A DNA stretch of 64,000 nt, taken from positions 1,282,713 through 1,346,712 of the forward strand of contig NZ_KB375281.1 in NCBI RefSeq assembly GCF_000336555.1. The letters are read 5' to 3'. Under the pieces are notes generated by a model. It made no database searches. It was not told where the DNA came from and worked only from the letters and a program-made list of their open reading frames with translations. Made by a program: the position numbers and the translations under genes. Every line of letters starts with the position of its first letter. Position 1 is the stretch's first letter. This DNA comes from Afipia clevelandensis ATCC 49720 (lineage in GTDB: Bacteria > Pseudomonadota > Alphaproteobacteria > Rhizobiales > Xanthobacteraceae). This document shows positions 52,612 to 61,265 of the stretch, piece by piece.

Positions 52612-54522
52612 ATGCCCCGCTACTGCATTGTCACCGCCTACGAGGGCGAGCGTTTCGCAAGGATCGCCGCGCAGACACTTCCGCGGATGGAAGCCTACGC
52701 CGCGCGCCACGGATACGAGTTGATCGTCCACGAACCGGACAGTTCGGGATTATCCGGTTCGTGGATGAAAGTCCCGGCAATCATCTCCGCCCTGCGCGGC
52801 GGTTTTGATTTTGTTGTCTGGCTCGATATCGACGCACTGATCCTGCGGATCGATCGCGACATTCTCGACGAGGTTCAACCCGGCGCCGATCTCATGGCGT
52901 GCTGGCATGGGCCGGACACCGTGCGTCTCGACGGCCGTCCGTTCCCGCCGCACTTCAATGCGGGCGTCTACCTGATCCGCGCGTCCGAATGGTCTGCAGA
53001 CTTCTTCACGCGCGTGCTCGCGATGCACGCCACCAACGATCACCCCTGGCAGGAACAGGCCGTTCTGCACAAATTGCTCGGCTACAACGCAGCGCTAGGC
53101 ACTGGACCGGACGTCCCTAACGAACGCGACCGGGCGCATGTTGCGCGGCTCGATCCGGTGTGGAATTCGATCCCTGGTGTCGCGATGGCACCCGATCCGG
53201 TTATCCATCACTTCGCCGGTCTGAAGGGCGAAAATCGCCTGGGCCTGATCAAAGCCAATGTCGACACCCTTCCAATCTATGAAACGGCCTCACCCGCCAT
53301 CAGATCGGCTTTGTCGCATCAGATCAGCCGCTGGGCTGCGGCCGAGCATGAAGTCCAGAATCTCAAGCGGAGCTCGAGTGACCAGACGGCGCCGGCTCAT
53401 GACGGACAGGGCATCGAGATTGAAAACCTGAAGCGCCATATCGAAAAGCTCCAGGCTCCGCGCCAGATGCTGCGCGCCCTGCCCGGCGCGGTGACACGGC
53501 GCCTTCGGCAGAAGATCGACGACATCAGCGGAATATCGTCGTCATCTCCGGATGTCACATTCAACGTCGACAACAGACCGGCAACGGTTCAGAACTTGCG
53601 GCCCGAGGGAAAGCTCGAGCGCTTTGAAGGACTGGCCTTCTCGACATCCGGCGAAATTCTGGGCGTCGCGACCGCGGACACCAATGCGGTGCTGCTCTAT
53701 CGGCGGCAAGCCGACGGTACTTTTGAAAACAAGCCATATTTCAGGTTGAGCGGTCTCGACTATCCGCACGATCTGTCCTTCGCTATGTGCGGCTCGGAAG
53801 AACTTCTGGCCGTGGCCCAGCGAACCGGCGCGCTTGCCCTGTTTGAAGCCGACGGATCGGGCGGCTACAAGTCGCAACCGGTCTTTGAAATCAGCGGCGC
53901 GGAAACAAAACTCACCCATTCGGATGGCGTGTCGTTCGTCCCGCCGTTCAATGACTATCTGGCAGCGTGCAATCTCGGCACCAGCAGCATTTCCTTCTAT
54001 CGGCGAACCTCGACCTCGCCCGTGCGCTTTGCCCTGAAGCCCGATTTTGAACTGGCCCATATCAGCGTCGTTCATCCTGACGGTCTCGCCTTTTCGCAAT
54101 GCGGGCGATGGCTCGCCATTGCCAACCATGGCAACGGAACCGTCAGCGTTTTCCAGCGGCGCAACGGACTGTTCGGGTCAGGCAAGCCGGAATATGGCTC
54201 CGAACCTGTCATGGTGATCAACGACCGGTCGCTGCGTTACCCGCATTCGGTCGCCTTCACGCCGCGCACCAATCACCTCATCGTCACCAATGCCGGCGGA
54301 AACTTCTTCAGCGCCTATGCGCCGCGGCGTAGTCACTTCGGGCTGCAATGGAGCAAACAGGCGGACCTGCAAACCCCTGTCACAGACGACGCGATTTTCC
54401 AGGCGACCAATCGCGAGAACAGGATGGAAGGCGGGCCAAAGGGCCTCGCAATTCACGGCCGCACGCTCGCGGTTTGCAGCCCCGAGATCGGCATCAACAT
54501 CTATTCCTTTGAGGAAGCCTGA
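52612..54522 (+). CDS. Fusion of a GMA12/MNN10-type glycosyltransferase and a beta-propeller
   Basis: A 636-residue protein. Residues 1-220 form a nucleotide-sugar glycosyltransferase domain like the galactosyl transferase GMA12/MNN10 (GT34) family: YCIVTAYEGERFARIAAQ, the DxD in VVWLDIDALIL (Asp72, Asp74), then HFNAGVYLIRASEW. Residues about 240-290 are a charged coiled coil. Residues about 325-636 are repeated blades (EGLAFSTSGEILGVATAD, HPDGLAFSQCGRWLAIANHG, YPHSVAFTPRTNHLIVTNAG) of a WD40/lactonase-like propeller. It is cytoplasmic by sequence and follows two GT39 genes by 33 bp. The propeller may bind the acceptor or a partner. Confidence 0.85.
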   Translation: MPRYCIVTAYEGERFARIAAQTLPRMEAYAARHGYELIVHEPDSSGLSGSWMKVPAIISALRGGFDFVVWLDIDALILRIDRDILDEVQPGADLMACWHGPDTVRLDGRPFPPHFNAGVYLIRASEWSADFFTRVLAMHATNDHPWQEQAVLHKLLGYNAALGTGPDVPNERDRAHVARLDPVWNSIPGVAMAPDPVIHHFAGLKGENRLGLIKANVDTLPIYETASPAIRSALSHQISRWAAAEHEVQNLKRSSSDQTAPAHDGQGIEIENLKRHIEKLQAPRQMLRALPGAVTRRLRQKIDDISGISSSSPDVTFNVDNRPATVQNLRPEGKLERFEGLAFSTSGEILGVATADTNAVLLYRRQADGTFENKPYFRLSGLDYPHDLSFAMCGSEELLAVAQRTGALALFEADGSGGYKSQPVFEISGAETKLTHSDGVSFVPPFNDYLAACNLGTSSISFYRRTSTSPVRFALKPDFELAHISVVHPDGLAFSQCGRWLAIANHGNGTVSVFQRRNGLFGSGKPEYGSEPVMVINDRSLRYPHSVAFTPRTNHLIVTNAGGNFFSAYAPRRSHFGLQWSKQADLQTPVTDDAIFQATNRENRMEGGPKGLAIHGRTLAVCSPEIGINIYSFEEA

Positions 54523-54542
54523 ACCGCCACGCGACCGGCCGC

Positions 54543-55190
54543 CTAACTGTCCTTCAGCGCCTGATCAATCAATGCGCGCGCGCCAATCAGGTCGTCCAGC
54601 GCCGCCTGAAGTTTTCCGCGATCCAGCGGCCGTGCATTCCTGCGGACGCTCGGCGGGGCGTAGGCCTCCGCGCCGGACGAGCCGTTCGCTGGACCCGGCT
54701 GAACAGGCCTCGCCACCACGGCTTTCGGAGACGGCAGGTCCGCCAGTGGCGGTCCGAGATCGCGCAGCGACAGCGGCGAGGCGTTGTAGGCTTCCTCGTT
54801 CTGTTCCTCTTCCGCCTCAAGTTCGTCCTCGACCTCAAGCTCGGCCACACCCGGCGCGCGCTCGTCCGTTTCGGCCTCAAATGACGGGCCGTCAAACAAG
54901 GCCTTGACGTGATCGGCGGACCCTTCGGTCAGACTCTGGACGGACTTGATCCCGTGTTCGCGCAGGATTCGCTGCACACCGCGAATGGTGTAACCCTCGC
55001 CGTAGAGCAGCCGGCGGATACCGCGCAACAGATTGACGTCGTCGGGACGGTAATAGCGGCGACCGCCGCTGCGCTTCATCGGCTTGATCTGCGTGAAGCG
55101 TGTCTCCCAGAACCTCAGGACATGCTGTGGCACATCGAGGTCATCGGCAACCTCGCTGATGGTCCGAAACGCGTCCGGCGCCTTGTCCAA
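54543..55190 (-). CDS. MerR-family regulator
   Basis: A 215-residue protein. The MerR DNA-binding domain is at the N terminus: [20 protein letters not shown], then [20 protein letters not shown] and [20 protein letters not shown]. The rest is acidic and low-complexity. A gene of this type beside ihfA is a conserved arrangement in alphaproteobacteria. The target genes are unknown. It lies 80 bp after ihfA on the same strand. Confidence 0.9.
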   Translation of the reverse strand: MDKAPDAFRTISEVADDLDVPQHVLRFWETRFTQIKPMKRSGGRRYYRPDDVNLLRGIRRLLYGEGYTIRGVQRILREHGIKSVQSLTEGSADHVKALFDGPSFEAETDERAPGVAELEVEDELEAEEEQNEEAYNASPLSLRDLGPPLADLPSPKAVVARPVQPGPANGSSGAEAYAPPSVRRNARPLDRGKLQAALDDLIGARALIDQALKDS

Positions 55191-55270
55191 ATGCTGGGCT
55201 CCCCGTTGAAAGCCGCTAGTTCCAAGCCAGCAATTCTAAAGCCAGCGGTTGCAGCGCCGGCGATCCCGCT

Positions 55271-55597
55271 TCAGTCGTCGGCGCCAGCGCTGCCGTTGCC
55301 ATTCCCGTTGATACGCTGCTTGAGAATCGCTGACGGCTTGAACACCATAACCCGGCGCGGCGAGATAGGCACTTCCGTTCCGGTCTTGGGATTGCGGCCA
55401 ATACGCTGGCCCTTCTTGCGCACCATGAACGAGCCGAACGAGGAGAGCTTCACCGTCTCGCCCTTCTCCAGGCAATCTGTGATTTCCTTGAGTACAAGTT
55501 CCACGAACGCAGACGATTCCGTGCGTGACAGCCCCACCTTCTGGTAGACGGCTTCGCACAGATCAACGCGTGTGACTGTCTTCCCGGTTCCGGTCAT
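55271..55597 (-). CDS. ihfA: Integration host factor subunit alpha
   Basis: A 108-residue DNA-bending protein of the HU/IHF family: [40 protein letters not shown] and [20 protein letters not shown] are IhfA signatures, including the proline-containing beta arm. It forms IHF with IhfB and acts in recombination and transcription. Gene order with fabH and plsX upstream is typical of this group. Confidence 0.95.
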   Translation of the reverse strand: MTGTGKTVTRVDLCEAVYQKVGLSRTESSAFVELVLKEITDCLEKGETVKLSSFGSFMVRKKGQRIGRNPKTGTEVPISPRRVMVFKPSAILKQRINGNGNGSAGADD

Positions 55598-55734
55598 CGC
55601 CTGCCCCGCTCACGGCGAAAGAATTAAGTAATTTGTATTCTGAAATTATGAGCTTAGTGACCGAGGGTCAACCTTGCTCATCAATGCAACAGCATGAATT
55701 CGTTTTCAATTTACGTCAGACTTTAGCAAAAACC

Positions 55735-56712
55735 TCACCAGCGCAAGAGCGCCGATCCCCATGTGAAGCCGCCGCCCATGGCTTCCAGCATCAAAAGATC
55801 ATTCTTCTTGATGCGACCGTCGTCGACCGCAGCCGCGAGCGCCAGAGGAATGGACGCCGCCGAGGTGTTGCCATGGCGGTCGACGGTCAAAACAACTTTC
55901 TGCGGCGCAATATGCAGCTTCTTCGCAGACGCATCGATGATGCGCTTGTTGGCCTGATGCGGAACCAGCCAGTCCACATCCTCCGCCGTCGTGCCGGTTG
56001 CGTTGAACGCATCGACAATGACGTCAGTAATCATGCCAACGGCATGCTTGAACACCTCACGGCCTTCCATCCGCAGATGACCGACGGTCTGGGTGCTGGA
56101 CGGCCCGCCGTCCACGAACAGCTTGTCCTTGTGACGGCCGTCGGACCGCAGATGCGTTGTCAGGATGCCGCGGTCAGCGGTGGTTCCCGTCGCCTGCTGC
56201 GCTTCAAGCACCAGCGCGCCCGCGCCGTCACCGAACAGCACGCAGGTTCCACGGTCATTCCAGTCGAGAATGCGGGAGAAGGTTTCCGCGCCGATCACCA
56301 GCGCGCGCTTGAAAGCGCCGCTCTTGAGGAAATTGTCGGCGGTCGCGAGTGCGAAGATGAACCCAGAGCACACCGCCTGCAGGTCGAACGCAGCGCCATG
56401 GTTGATGCCGAGCCCGTTCTGGATTGCCACGGCGGTCGCCGGGAATGTGTTGTCCGGGGTCGAGGTCGCCAGCACAATCAGGTCGATCGACTGCGCATCA
56501 AGCCCGGCGCTCGCAAGCGCCGCCTGCGCCGCCTTCAAACCGAGATGGGACGTGAACTCGCCATCCGCCGCGATATGGCGTTCCTTGATGCCGGTGCGCT
56601 GAACGATCCAGTCATCGGATGTGTCGACCATCTTCGCCAGTTCGGCATTGGTCAGAACGCGCTCCGGCAAGTAAGCACCATGGCCGAGCACAACCGAACG
56701 CATCACAGTCAC
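55735..56712 (-). CDS. fabH: 3-oxoacyl-[acyl-carrier-protein] synthase III
   Basis: A 325-residue condensing enzyme that starts fatty acid synthesis by joining acetyl-CoA to malonyl-ACP. The catalytic Cys115 in [13 protein letters not shown], His252 in [11 protein letters not shown] and Asn282 in [11 protein letters not shown] are all in place. It overlaps plsX by four bases and precedes ihfA, as in related bacteria. Confidence 0.97.
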   Translation of the reverse strand: MTVMRSVVLGHGAYLPERVLTNAELAKMVDTSDDWIVQRTGIKERHIAADGEFTSHLGLKAAQAALASAGLDAQSIDLIVLATSTPDNTFPATAVAIQNGLGINHGAAFDLQAVCSGFIFALATADNFLKSGAFKRALVIGAETFSRILDWNDRGTCVLFGDGAGALVLEAQQATGTTADRGILTTHLRSDGRHKDKLFVDGGPSSTQTVGHLRMEGREVFKHAVGMITDVIVDAFNATGTTAEDVDWLVPHQANKRIIDASAKKLHIAPQKVVLTVDRHGNTSAASIPLALAAAVDDGRIKKNDLLMLEAMGGGFTWGSALLRW

Positions 56713-57770
56713 GAGACAGCCTCCTGCGGATTCGGCACGATCGAGAGAGCGTGGCCGTCGCGGTTAAGTGTTTGATTGATCTTGGGCAGGAGATCGTAGC
56801 GGACCATGTCGTAGCCGACCTCAACCGCCGAGGCAAAACCTTCGGCATCGGTGCCGCCATGGCTCTTGATGACCACGCCGTTTAGCCCGAGAAAGACACC
56901 GCCGTTGACCTTGCGCGGATCCATCTTGTCACGCAGCGCATTGAACGCGCCGCGCGCGAAGATGTAGCCGAGCTTGGAGCGCCAGGTCCGGCTCATGGCG
57001 CTGCGCAGATATTCGGCAATCTGCCTTGCCGTTCCTTCCGCGGTCTTCAGCGCGATATTTCCGCTGAACCCTTCGGTGACGATGACATCGGCGGCGCCCT
57101 TGCCGATACCGTCGCCCTCGACAAAGCCGATGAAGTCGAGCTGGGGCGGGTTCATGGCGCGGAGCAATTCGGCGGCGCCGCGCACTTCCTCGACGCCCTT
57201 CACTTCCTCGACGCCGATATTGAGCAAGCCCACGGTCGGGCGTTCGAGATCAAACAGGACCCGCGCCATCGCGCTGCCCATGATCGCCAGCGAGGCCAGA
57301 TGGTGGGCATCGCCGCCAATCGACGCGCCGACATCGAGCACGACAGACTCGCCACGCACAGTCGGCCAGACCGCAGCAATGGCCGGACGGTCGATGCCGG
57401 GCATCATCCGCAGGTTCAGCCGCGCCATGGCCATCAGCGCGCCGGTGTTGCCGGCGGACACCGCGACATCGGCCTCCCCGTGTTTCACCGCATCAATGGC
57501 GAGCCACATGGAGGAGGACTTCCGGCCACGGCGCAGTGCCTGGCTCGGCTTTTCATCCATGCTGATCGCAATGTCGGCGTGGATGACGCGGGACACCGCC
57601 TTGAGCGCCGGATGGGCGTCGAGCTGTGCATTGATCTGCGCACTGTCGCCGACCATCAGGAATTCGACGTCGCTATGCCGCATCAATGCGAGCGCCGCGC
57701 CGGGGATAACGACCGATGCACCGAAATCGCCGCCCATGGCGTCAAGCGCGATTCGAACCTTTTGCGGCAT
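56709..57770 (-). CDS. plsX: Phosphate acyltransferase PlsX
   Basis: A 353-residue enzyme that makes acyl-phosphate from acyl-ACP for phospholipid synthesis. [20 protein letters not shown] at the N terminus, [12 protein letters not shown], and [19 protein letters not shown] are PlsX signatures. Its stop overlaps the fabH start by four bases. The start is ATG 57770. The 190-bp gap upstream of it shows no gene. Confidence 0.97.
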   Translation of the reverse strand: MPQKVRIALDAMGGDFGASVVIPGAALALMRHSDVEFLMVGDSAQINAQLDAHPALKAVSRVIHADIAISMDEKPSQALRRGRKSSSMWLAIDAVKHGEADVAVSAGNTGALMAMARLNLRMMPGIDRPAIAAVWPTVRGESVVLDVGASIGGDAHHLASLAIMGSAMARVLFDLERPTVGLLNIGVEEVKGVEEVRGAAELLRAMNPPQLDFIGFVEGDGIGKGAADVIVTEGFSGNIALKTAEGTARQIAEYLRSAMSRTWRSKLGYIFARGAFNALRDKMDPRKVNGGVFLGLNGVVIKSHGGTDAEGFASAVEVGYDMVRYDLLPKINQTLNRDGHALSIVPNPQEAVS

Positions 57771-57962
57771 AAGCGTTCCGGAAACCTGATCGTTGCGGCT
57801 TAACGGGCCGCGAGCTGAAAGCCAACGTATCCGATGGCGACGGGCGGGAGTCTTCGCTGTTGAGGGCCCAACCCCAGCCGGGCAGCGACAATAGCGTTTT
57901 TGTGGTGCGATACAACGGCTTGACCCAGGCCGAAGGTTCGGTCAAGCGCCCTTCCGGGGCGG

Positions 57963-58553
57963 TCAGTGGCCCTTGGGTTTTTTGCTCTTGGCGCCGCCGG
58001 GAGCATCCTTGAGCGCCCGCAACGCCGCAAACGGGTGTTCGTCCGGGTCTGCGGGAGCGACCGGGGCCTCGAAGGCAGTTCCGGGTTTGCGTGGATAGGG
58101 ATCAATTCCCAAAACCAGAAACTCCGTCGCCAGTTGCCCAAGATCAATGACGCCATTGACGATGGGTTCAGGCGGATCGGGAATTTCGGCGTCCTCGCCC
58201 TGCTCCTTCTGGACCGATTTCACGGACGATGAAATCTGCTCCGCGGGCGCGAAGGTCACATCGACCGCCTCCTCCACATCGTTCTCGACGGGATCGAGAG
58301 ACACCACGCAGGTCTGCTCGACCCGCGCACGCACCGTCCCTGCGACATGCACGCGGCCGCCCGCTTCGGGCGTGACGTCGAAACTCGCTTCGGCCTTGAG
58401 CACGGCGTTCACGCCCGCCGCCTGGGCCAGCAGGCTCCGCTGCGCCGGAGTCGTTTCGAGCTGCTGATGCGATCCGGCCTCCGGCAACTGGGTGACCAGA
58501 ACAGGAAAGCTCCAAGGGTGGTTGCCATCCGGCATCCGGGGTCCCTTGCTCAT
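57963..58553 (-). CDS. YceD/DUF177-family protein
   Basis: A 196-residue protein whose core AGTVRARVEQTCVVSLDPVE and PPEPIVNGVIDLGQLATEFL mark the YceD (DUF177) family, encoded near plsX in many bacteria. The family is linked to rRNA or ribosome maturation. Its start overlaps the stop of the cytochrome chaperone gene by four bases. It ends with a basic tail (GGAKSKKPKGH). Confidence 0.9.
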   Translation of the reverse strand: MSKGPRMPDGNHPWSFPVLVTQLPEAGSHQQLETTPAQRSLLAQAAGVNAVLKAEASFDVTPEAGGRVHVAGTVRARVEQTCVVSLDPVENDVEEAVDVTFAPAEQISSSVKSVQKEQGEDAEIPDPPEPIVNGVIDLGQLATEFLVLGIDPYPRKPGTAFEAPVAPADPDEHPFAALRALKDAPGGAKSKKPKGH

Positions 58554-59104
58554 GACACTTCTCCCGGAAGCATCGCGGCGGGGGCGGGAAAGCGCCAGTT
58601 ACCTTTCCGCAGTGTCTCGGCGTCCGCCGCGTCGAGGCTGTCGCCGGCCTTGCGGACATAGGCGGCCAGCCGCCGCGCGCTGTCCATCGACTCGCCATTG
58701 AAGACATTCCTGGACAAGGCCTGCGCCATATCCTCGTCGCTGCCCGCGAAGGCCAGATCGTAAGCCGCGGAGCGCCCGTAAAACGCTTCGCCGAAGGCCT
58801 GCATGCGTTTGGGCACCGTCAGGTCGCCAACCCCCATTTCCCTGAGATTGTCGTCCATATCGGCGCAGAAATGGTCGAAAAGCGCCTGCGACAGCGCGCT
58901 GCCGCCGTCCAGCCGCTGCATCCGGCGCAGCACCAGCCACAGATGCAGAATCAGCAGGTCGAAACGGCCGTTAACCGTGTCGCGCACGCCAAGGTCGGCG
59001 TAAAACGCCGGTTCTCGCGCTTGCGCCACGATCATGCCATAGATGGCTTCAATGGTGCCGCGCGGGGCGGCGGGGTTCCTGAAGCGATTGAATGGCCAAA
59101 ACAT
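58550..59104 (-). CDS. Ubiquinol-cytochrome c chaperone family protein
   Basis: A 184-residue protein: IEAIYGMIVAQAREPAFYAD, then LWLVLRRMQRLDGGSALSQA and FDHFCADMDDNLREMGVGDL, are the CBP3/UQCC1 family, needed for assembly of cytochrome b of the bc1 complex. The start is ATG 59104 (MFWPFNRF); the longer open frame to 59374 runs into the promoter region of the divergent lipoprotein gene. Confidence 0.9.
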   Translation of the reverse strand: MFWPFNRFRNPAAPRGTIEAIYGMIVAQAREPAFYADLGVRDTVNGRFDLLILHLWLVLRRMQRLDGGSALSQALFDHFCADMDDNLREMGVGDLTVPKRMQAFGEAFYGRSAAYDLAFAGSDEDMAQALSRNVFNGESMDSARRLAAYVRKAGDSLDAADAETLRKGNWRFPAPAAMLPGEVS

Positions 59105-59227
59105 TTTTGGGTTCCACGTCGAAGCCGGCGGCGATTCCCCGATCGCTGCGATGGCTTCCGGTCTGTTGAAATCCGAAGCTCTGCCCGGTACGTCAACGCC
59201 CGGGCTGATGCAAGAGGCAAGAGGAAG

Positions 59228-59686
59228 ATGACTGCTTACAGACAGCGACTGCGAGGATTCATTGCCGGCCTGCGGATGGCGGCGATGGTCGCGCTTGCCG
59301 GCGCTGTGCTGGCGGCCTGCACCGGGGAGCAGTTTCAGAAGGGGTACATCCTGCCGCAGGGCGCGCTGGAGCAAATTCCAATCGGCGCCAGCCAGGATCA
59401 GGTTCTCATCGTGATGGGCACGCCCTCCACCGTCGCGACCCTGAGCGGCGAAGTGTTCTACTACATCTCGCAGCGCTCCGAACGCAAAGTCGCGTTCATG
59501 CAGCAGAGCGTCGTCGACCAGCGGGTGATCGCGATCTATTTCGACAAGAACCGCACGGTGACCCGGATCGCCAATTACGGACTGCAGGACGGCAAGATTT
59601 TCGACTTCATCAGCCGCACCACGCCGACCAGCGGTCAGGAAATGAGCTACCTGACACCGATCTTCAAGCTCCTCAGCCCGAACTGA
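59228..59686 (+). CDS. bamE: BamE/SmpA-type outer-membrane lipoprotein
   Basis: A 152-residue lipoprotein. The signal peptide ends at LAACTG with the acylated cysteine at 31. The SmpA/OmlA domain has GYILPQGALEQIPIGASQDQ, then VMGTPSTVATLSGEVFYYIS. BamE is an accessory part of the BAM machine inserting outer-membrane proteins. ATG 59228 has GAGG just upstream. It is divergent from the cytochrome chaperone gene. Confidence 0.88.
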   Translation: MTAYRQRLRGFIAGLRMAAMVALAGAVLAACTGEQFQKGYILPQGALEQIPIGASQDQVLIVMGTPSTVATLSGEVFYYISQRSERKVAFMQQSVVDQRVIAIYFDKNRTVTRIANYGLQDGKIFDFISRTTPTSGQEMSYLTPIFKLLSPN

Positions 59687-59840
59687 TCTTCCGCCGAGAC
59701 CGGCGGTCGCCTGCAGCTATTTTGCTGCGCGAAACAACCGTTCATCGTGATGCAACGGCGGCGCTTGCCGCGGCGAAACCTGATCGGTACGCTTCTTCCA
59801 ACAAGATCTCGAAAACGAGATGCAGTTGGGAGGACTACCG

Positions 59841-60842
59841 ATGAAGCGTACACTTTCTCGCCGTGCCGTTCTGTCTGGTGCGGCGGCCCTGTCCACAAGT
59901 CCGCTGTGGCCGCGCCCGGCCAAATCCGCCGACTGGCGTCCGACCGAAACGGTGCGGATCATCGTCCCGGCGGCCCCCGGCGGCAGCACCGACGTGATCG
60001 GCCGTTACCTTGCGCAACACTTGCAGCAGGCATGGGGCATCTCGGCGGTCGTGGAAAACAAATCCGGCGGCGGCGGCACCATCGGCACCGCCTACTTCAT
60101 TCAGCAGAAGCCGGACGGCAACACGCTCCTTGTCGGGAATCCGGGGCCTAATGCCGTGGCCTTCAGCATCTTCCGCTCCCTGCCCTACAAGGCGGACCAG
60201 TTGCAGCCGATCAGCAACGCGATCCGCATTCCCAACATCGTCTCCGCCCATCCCTCGAGCGGCATCAAGTCGATCAAGGAGCTGATCACCTATCTCAAGG
60301 CCAATCCCGACAAGCTGAACTACGGAACGTCCGGCGTCGGGCAAAGCCCCCACCTCACCGCCGTCTGGTTCATGCAGTTGACCGGTGTGAAGATGACTCA
60401 CATTCCGTTTCGTGGCGCAGGCCCTGCCCTGACCGGCGCGCTCGGCGGCGACGTGTCGATCCTGTTCGACAATCTCTATCCCTCGTTGCCGCAAACCGAG
60501 GACGGAAAACTCGTCGCGCTCGCCGTGACCACGCCGGAGCGAAGTTTCAAGGCGCCGAAGATTCCGACCCTGCGCGAGAGCGCGCCGGAACTCGCCAACT
60601 TCGACGTGTCATCCTGGTTCGGCATGTTTGCACAGGCGGGCACGCCCCGTCCGATCGTCGATGCCTACAACGCCGAGATCAAGAAGATGCTGGAGCGCGA
60701 CGATATCAAGAGGAACATCGCGGCGATGGGCGCTGTCCCGGACTACGGAACGCCTGAGCAGTACAGCGCCTTTATCGACGCCGAGATCAAGAAGTTCGCG
60801 GGCATCATCACCAAGGAAGGCCTCAAGATGGACGTCAACTGA
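59841..60842 (+). CDS. Bug-type tripartite tricarboxylate transporter receptor
   Basis: A 333-residue exported receptor. The N terminus MKRTLSRRAVLSGAAALSTS carries a twin-arginine-like signal. The mature protein has VRIIVPAAPGGSTDVIGRYL and VVENKSGGGGTIGTAYF, then YGTSGVGQSPHLTAVWFMQL, all typical of Bug receptors that bind carboxylates. ATG 59841 follows GGGAGG; the frame is open from 59820. No TctA/TctB membrane genes are near, a usual situation for Bug proteins. A terminator follows. Confidence 0.92.
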   Translation: MKRTLSRRAVLSGAAALSTSPLWPRPAKSADWRPTETVRIIVPAAPGGSTDVIGRYLAQHLQQAWGISAVVENKSGGGGTIGTAYFIQQKPDGNTLLVGNPGPNAVAFSIFRSLPYKADQLQPISNAIRIPNIVSAHPSSGIKSIKELITYLKANPDKLNYGTSGVGQSPHLTAVWFMQLTGVKMTHIPFRGAGPALTGALGGDVSILFDNLYPSLPQTEDGKLVALAVTTPERSFKAPKIPTLRESAPELANFDVSSWFGMFAQAGTPRPIVDAYNAEIKKMLERDDIKRNIAAMGAVPDYGTPEQYSAFIDAEIKKFAGIITKEGLKMDVN

Positions 60843-60862
60843 CACTGACGCCCGCAACACGC

Positions 60863-60896
60863 AAAACGGCCGCCCGGGGCCGGCCGTTTTCTTTTT
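60863..60896. terminator. Intrinsic terminator after the Bug receptor gene
   Basis: Ten-base arms AAAACGGCCG (60863-60872) and CGGCCGTTTT (60881-60890) with a GC-rich eight-base loop are followed by CTTTTTC. It lies 20 bp after the stop codon, and its symmetry lets it work from the other side as well. Confidence 0.85.
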
Positions 60897-60922
60897 CAGG
60901 AATGCTCTCAATCAAACCGACA

Positions 60923-61063
60923 TCAGCCCTGCTCGACAAAGCGATAGCCTGCTTCCCAGCGCTGATGCTGTTCGGTGTTCTCCGGATACGGATTGTCATG
61001 CGGCTCGTTATTGAACCGCGCGAGTTTCCCCTGCTCGAACGGATCGCCGTCGTCTGCTGCCAT
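60923..61063 (-). CDS. Small RMF/CrpP-like protein
   Basis: A 46-residue protein: DPFEQGKLARFNNEPHDNPY, then PENTEQHQRWEAGYRFVEQG fits the pattern P-x3-G-x2-AR ... NPYP ... W-x2-G(Y/W) of ribosome modulation factor-type proteins, which dimerise ribosomes or otherwise act in stationary phase. ATG 61063 has AAAGGGAGG upstream, a very strong ribosome site. It is flanked by two terminators, so it is an independent transcription unit. Confidence 0.75.
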   Translation of the reverse strand: MAADDGDPFEQGKLARFNNEPHDNPYPENTEQHQRWEAGYRFVEQG

Positions 61064-61201
61064 GTGGTGCCTCCCTTTGTTCAACGGACGACAACGCACA
61101 TCATCTTGATCGGGTTTCCGCCGGGAGCGGAAATTTCCATGTTGATGACGATTCAATCTGTCATCAAATCGCAACAATCCTGTGTGGCCTGCGCGCAAAG
61201 A

Positions 61202-61231
61202 AAAACCCCGCGATATTCATCGCGGGGTTTT
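61202..61231. terminator. Intrinsic terminator after hppA
   Basis: Thirteen-base arms AAAACCCCGCGAT (61202-61214) and ATCGCGGGGTTTT (61219-61231) flank a four-base loop. It ends hppA transcription on the minus strand (hppA stops at 61266) and its symmetry would also stop plus-strand readthrough. Confidence 0.92.
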
Positions 61232-61265
61232 CGTTTCGGGAACCTGTGACGATCAGTGCGCGAGA

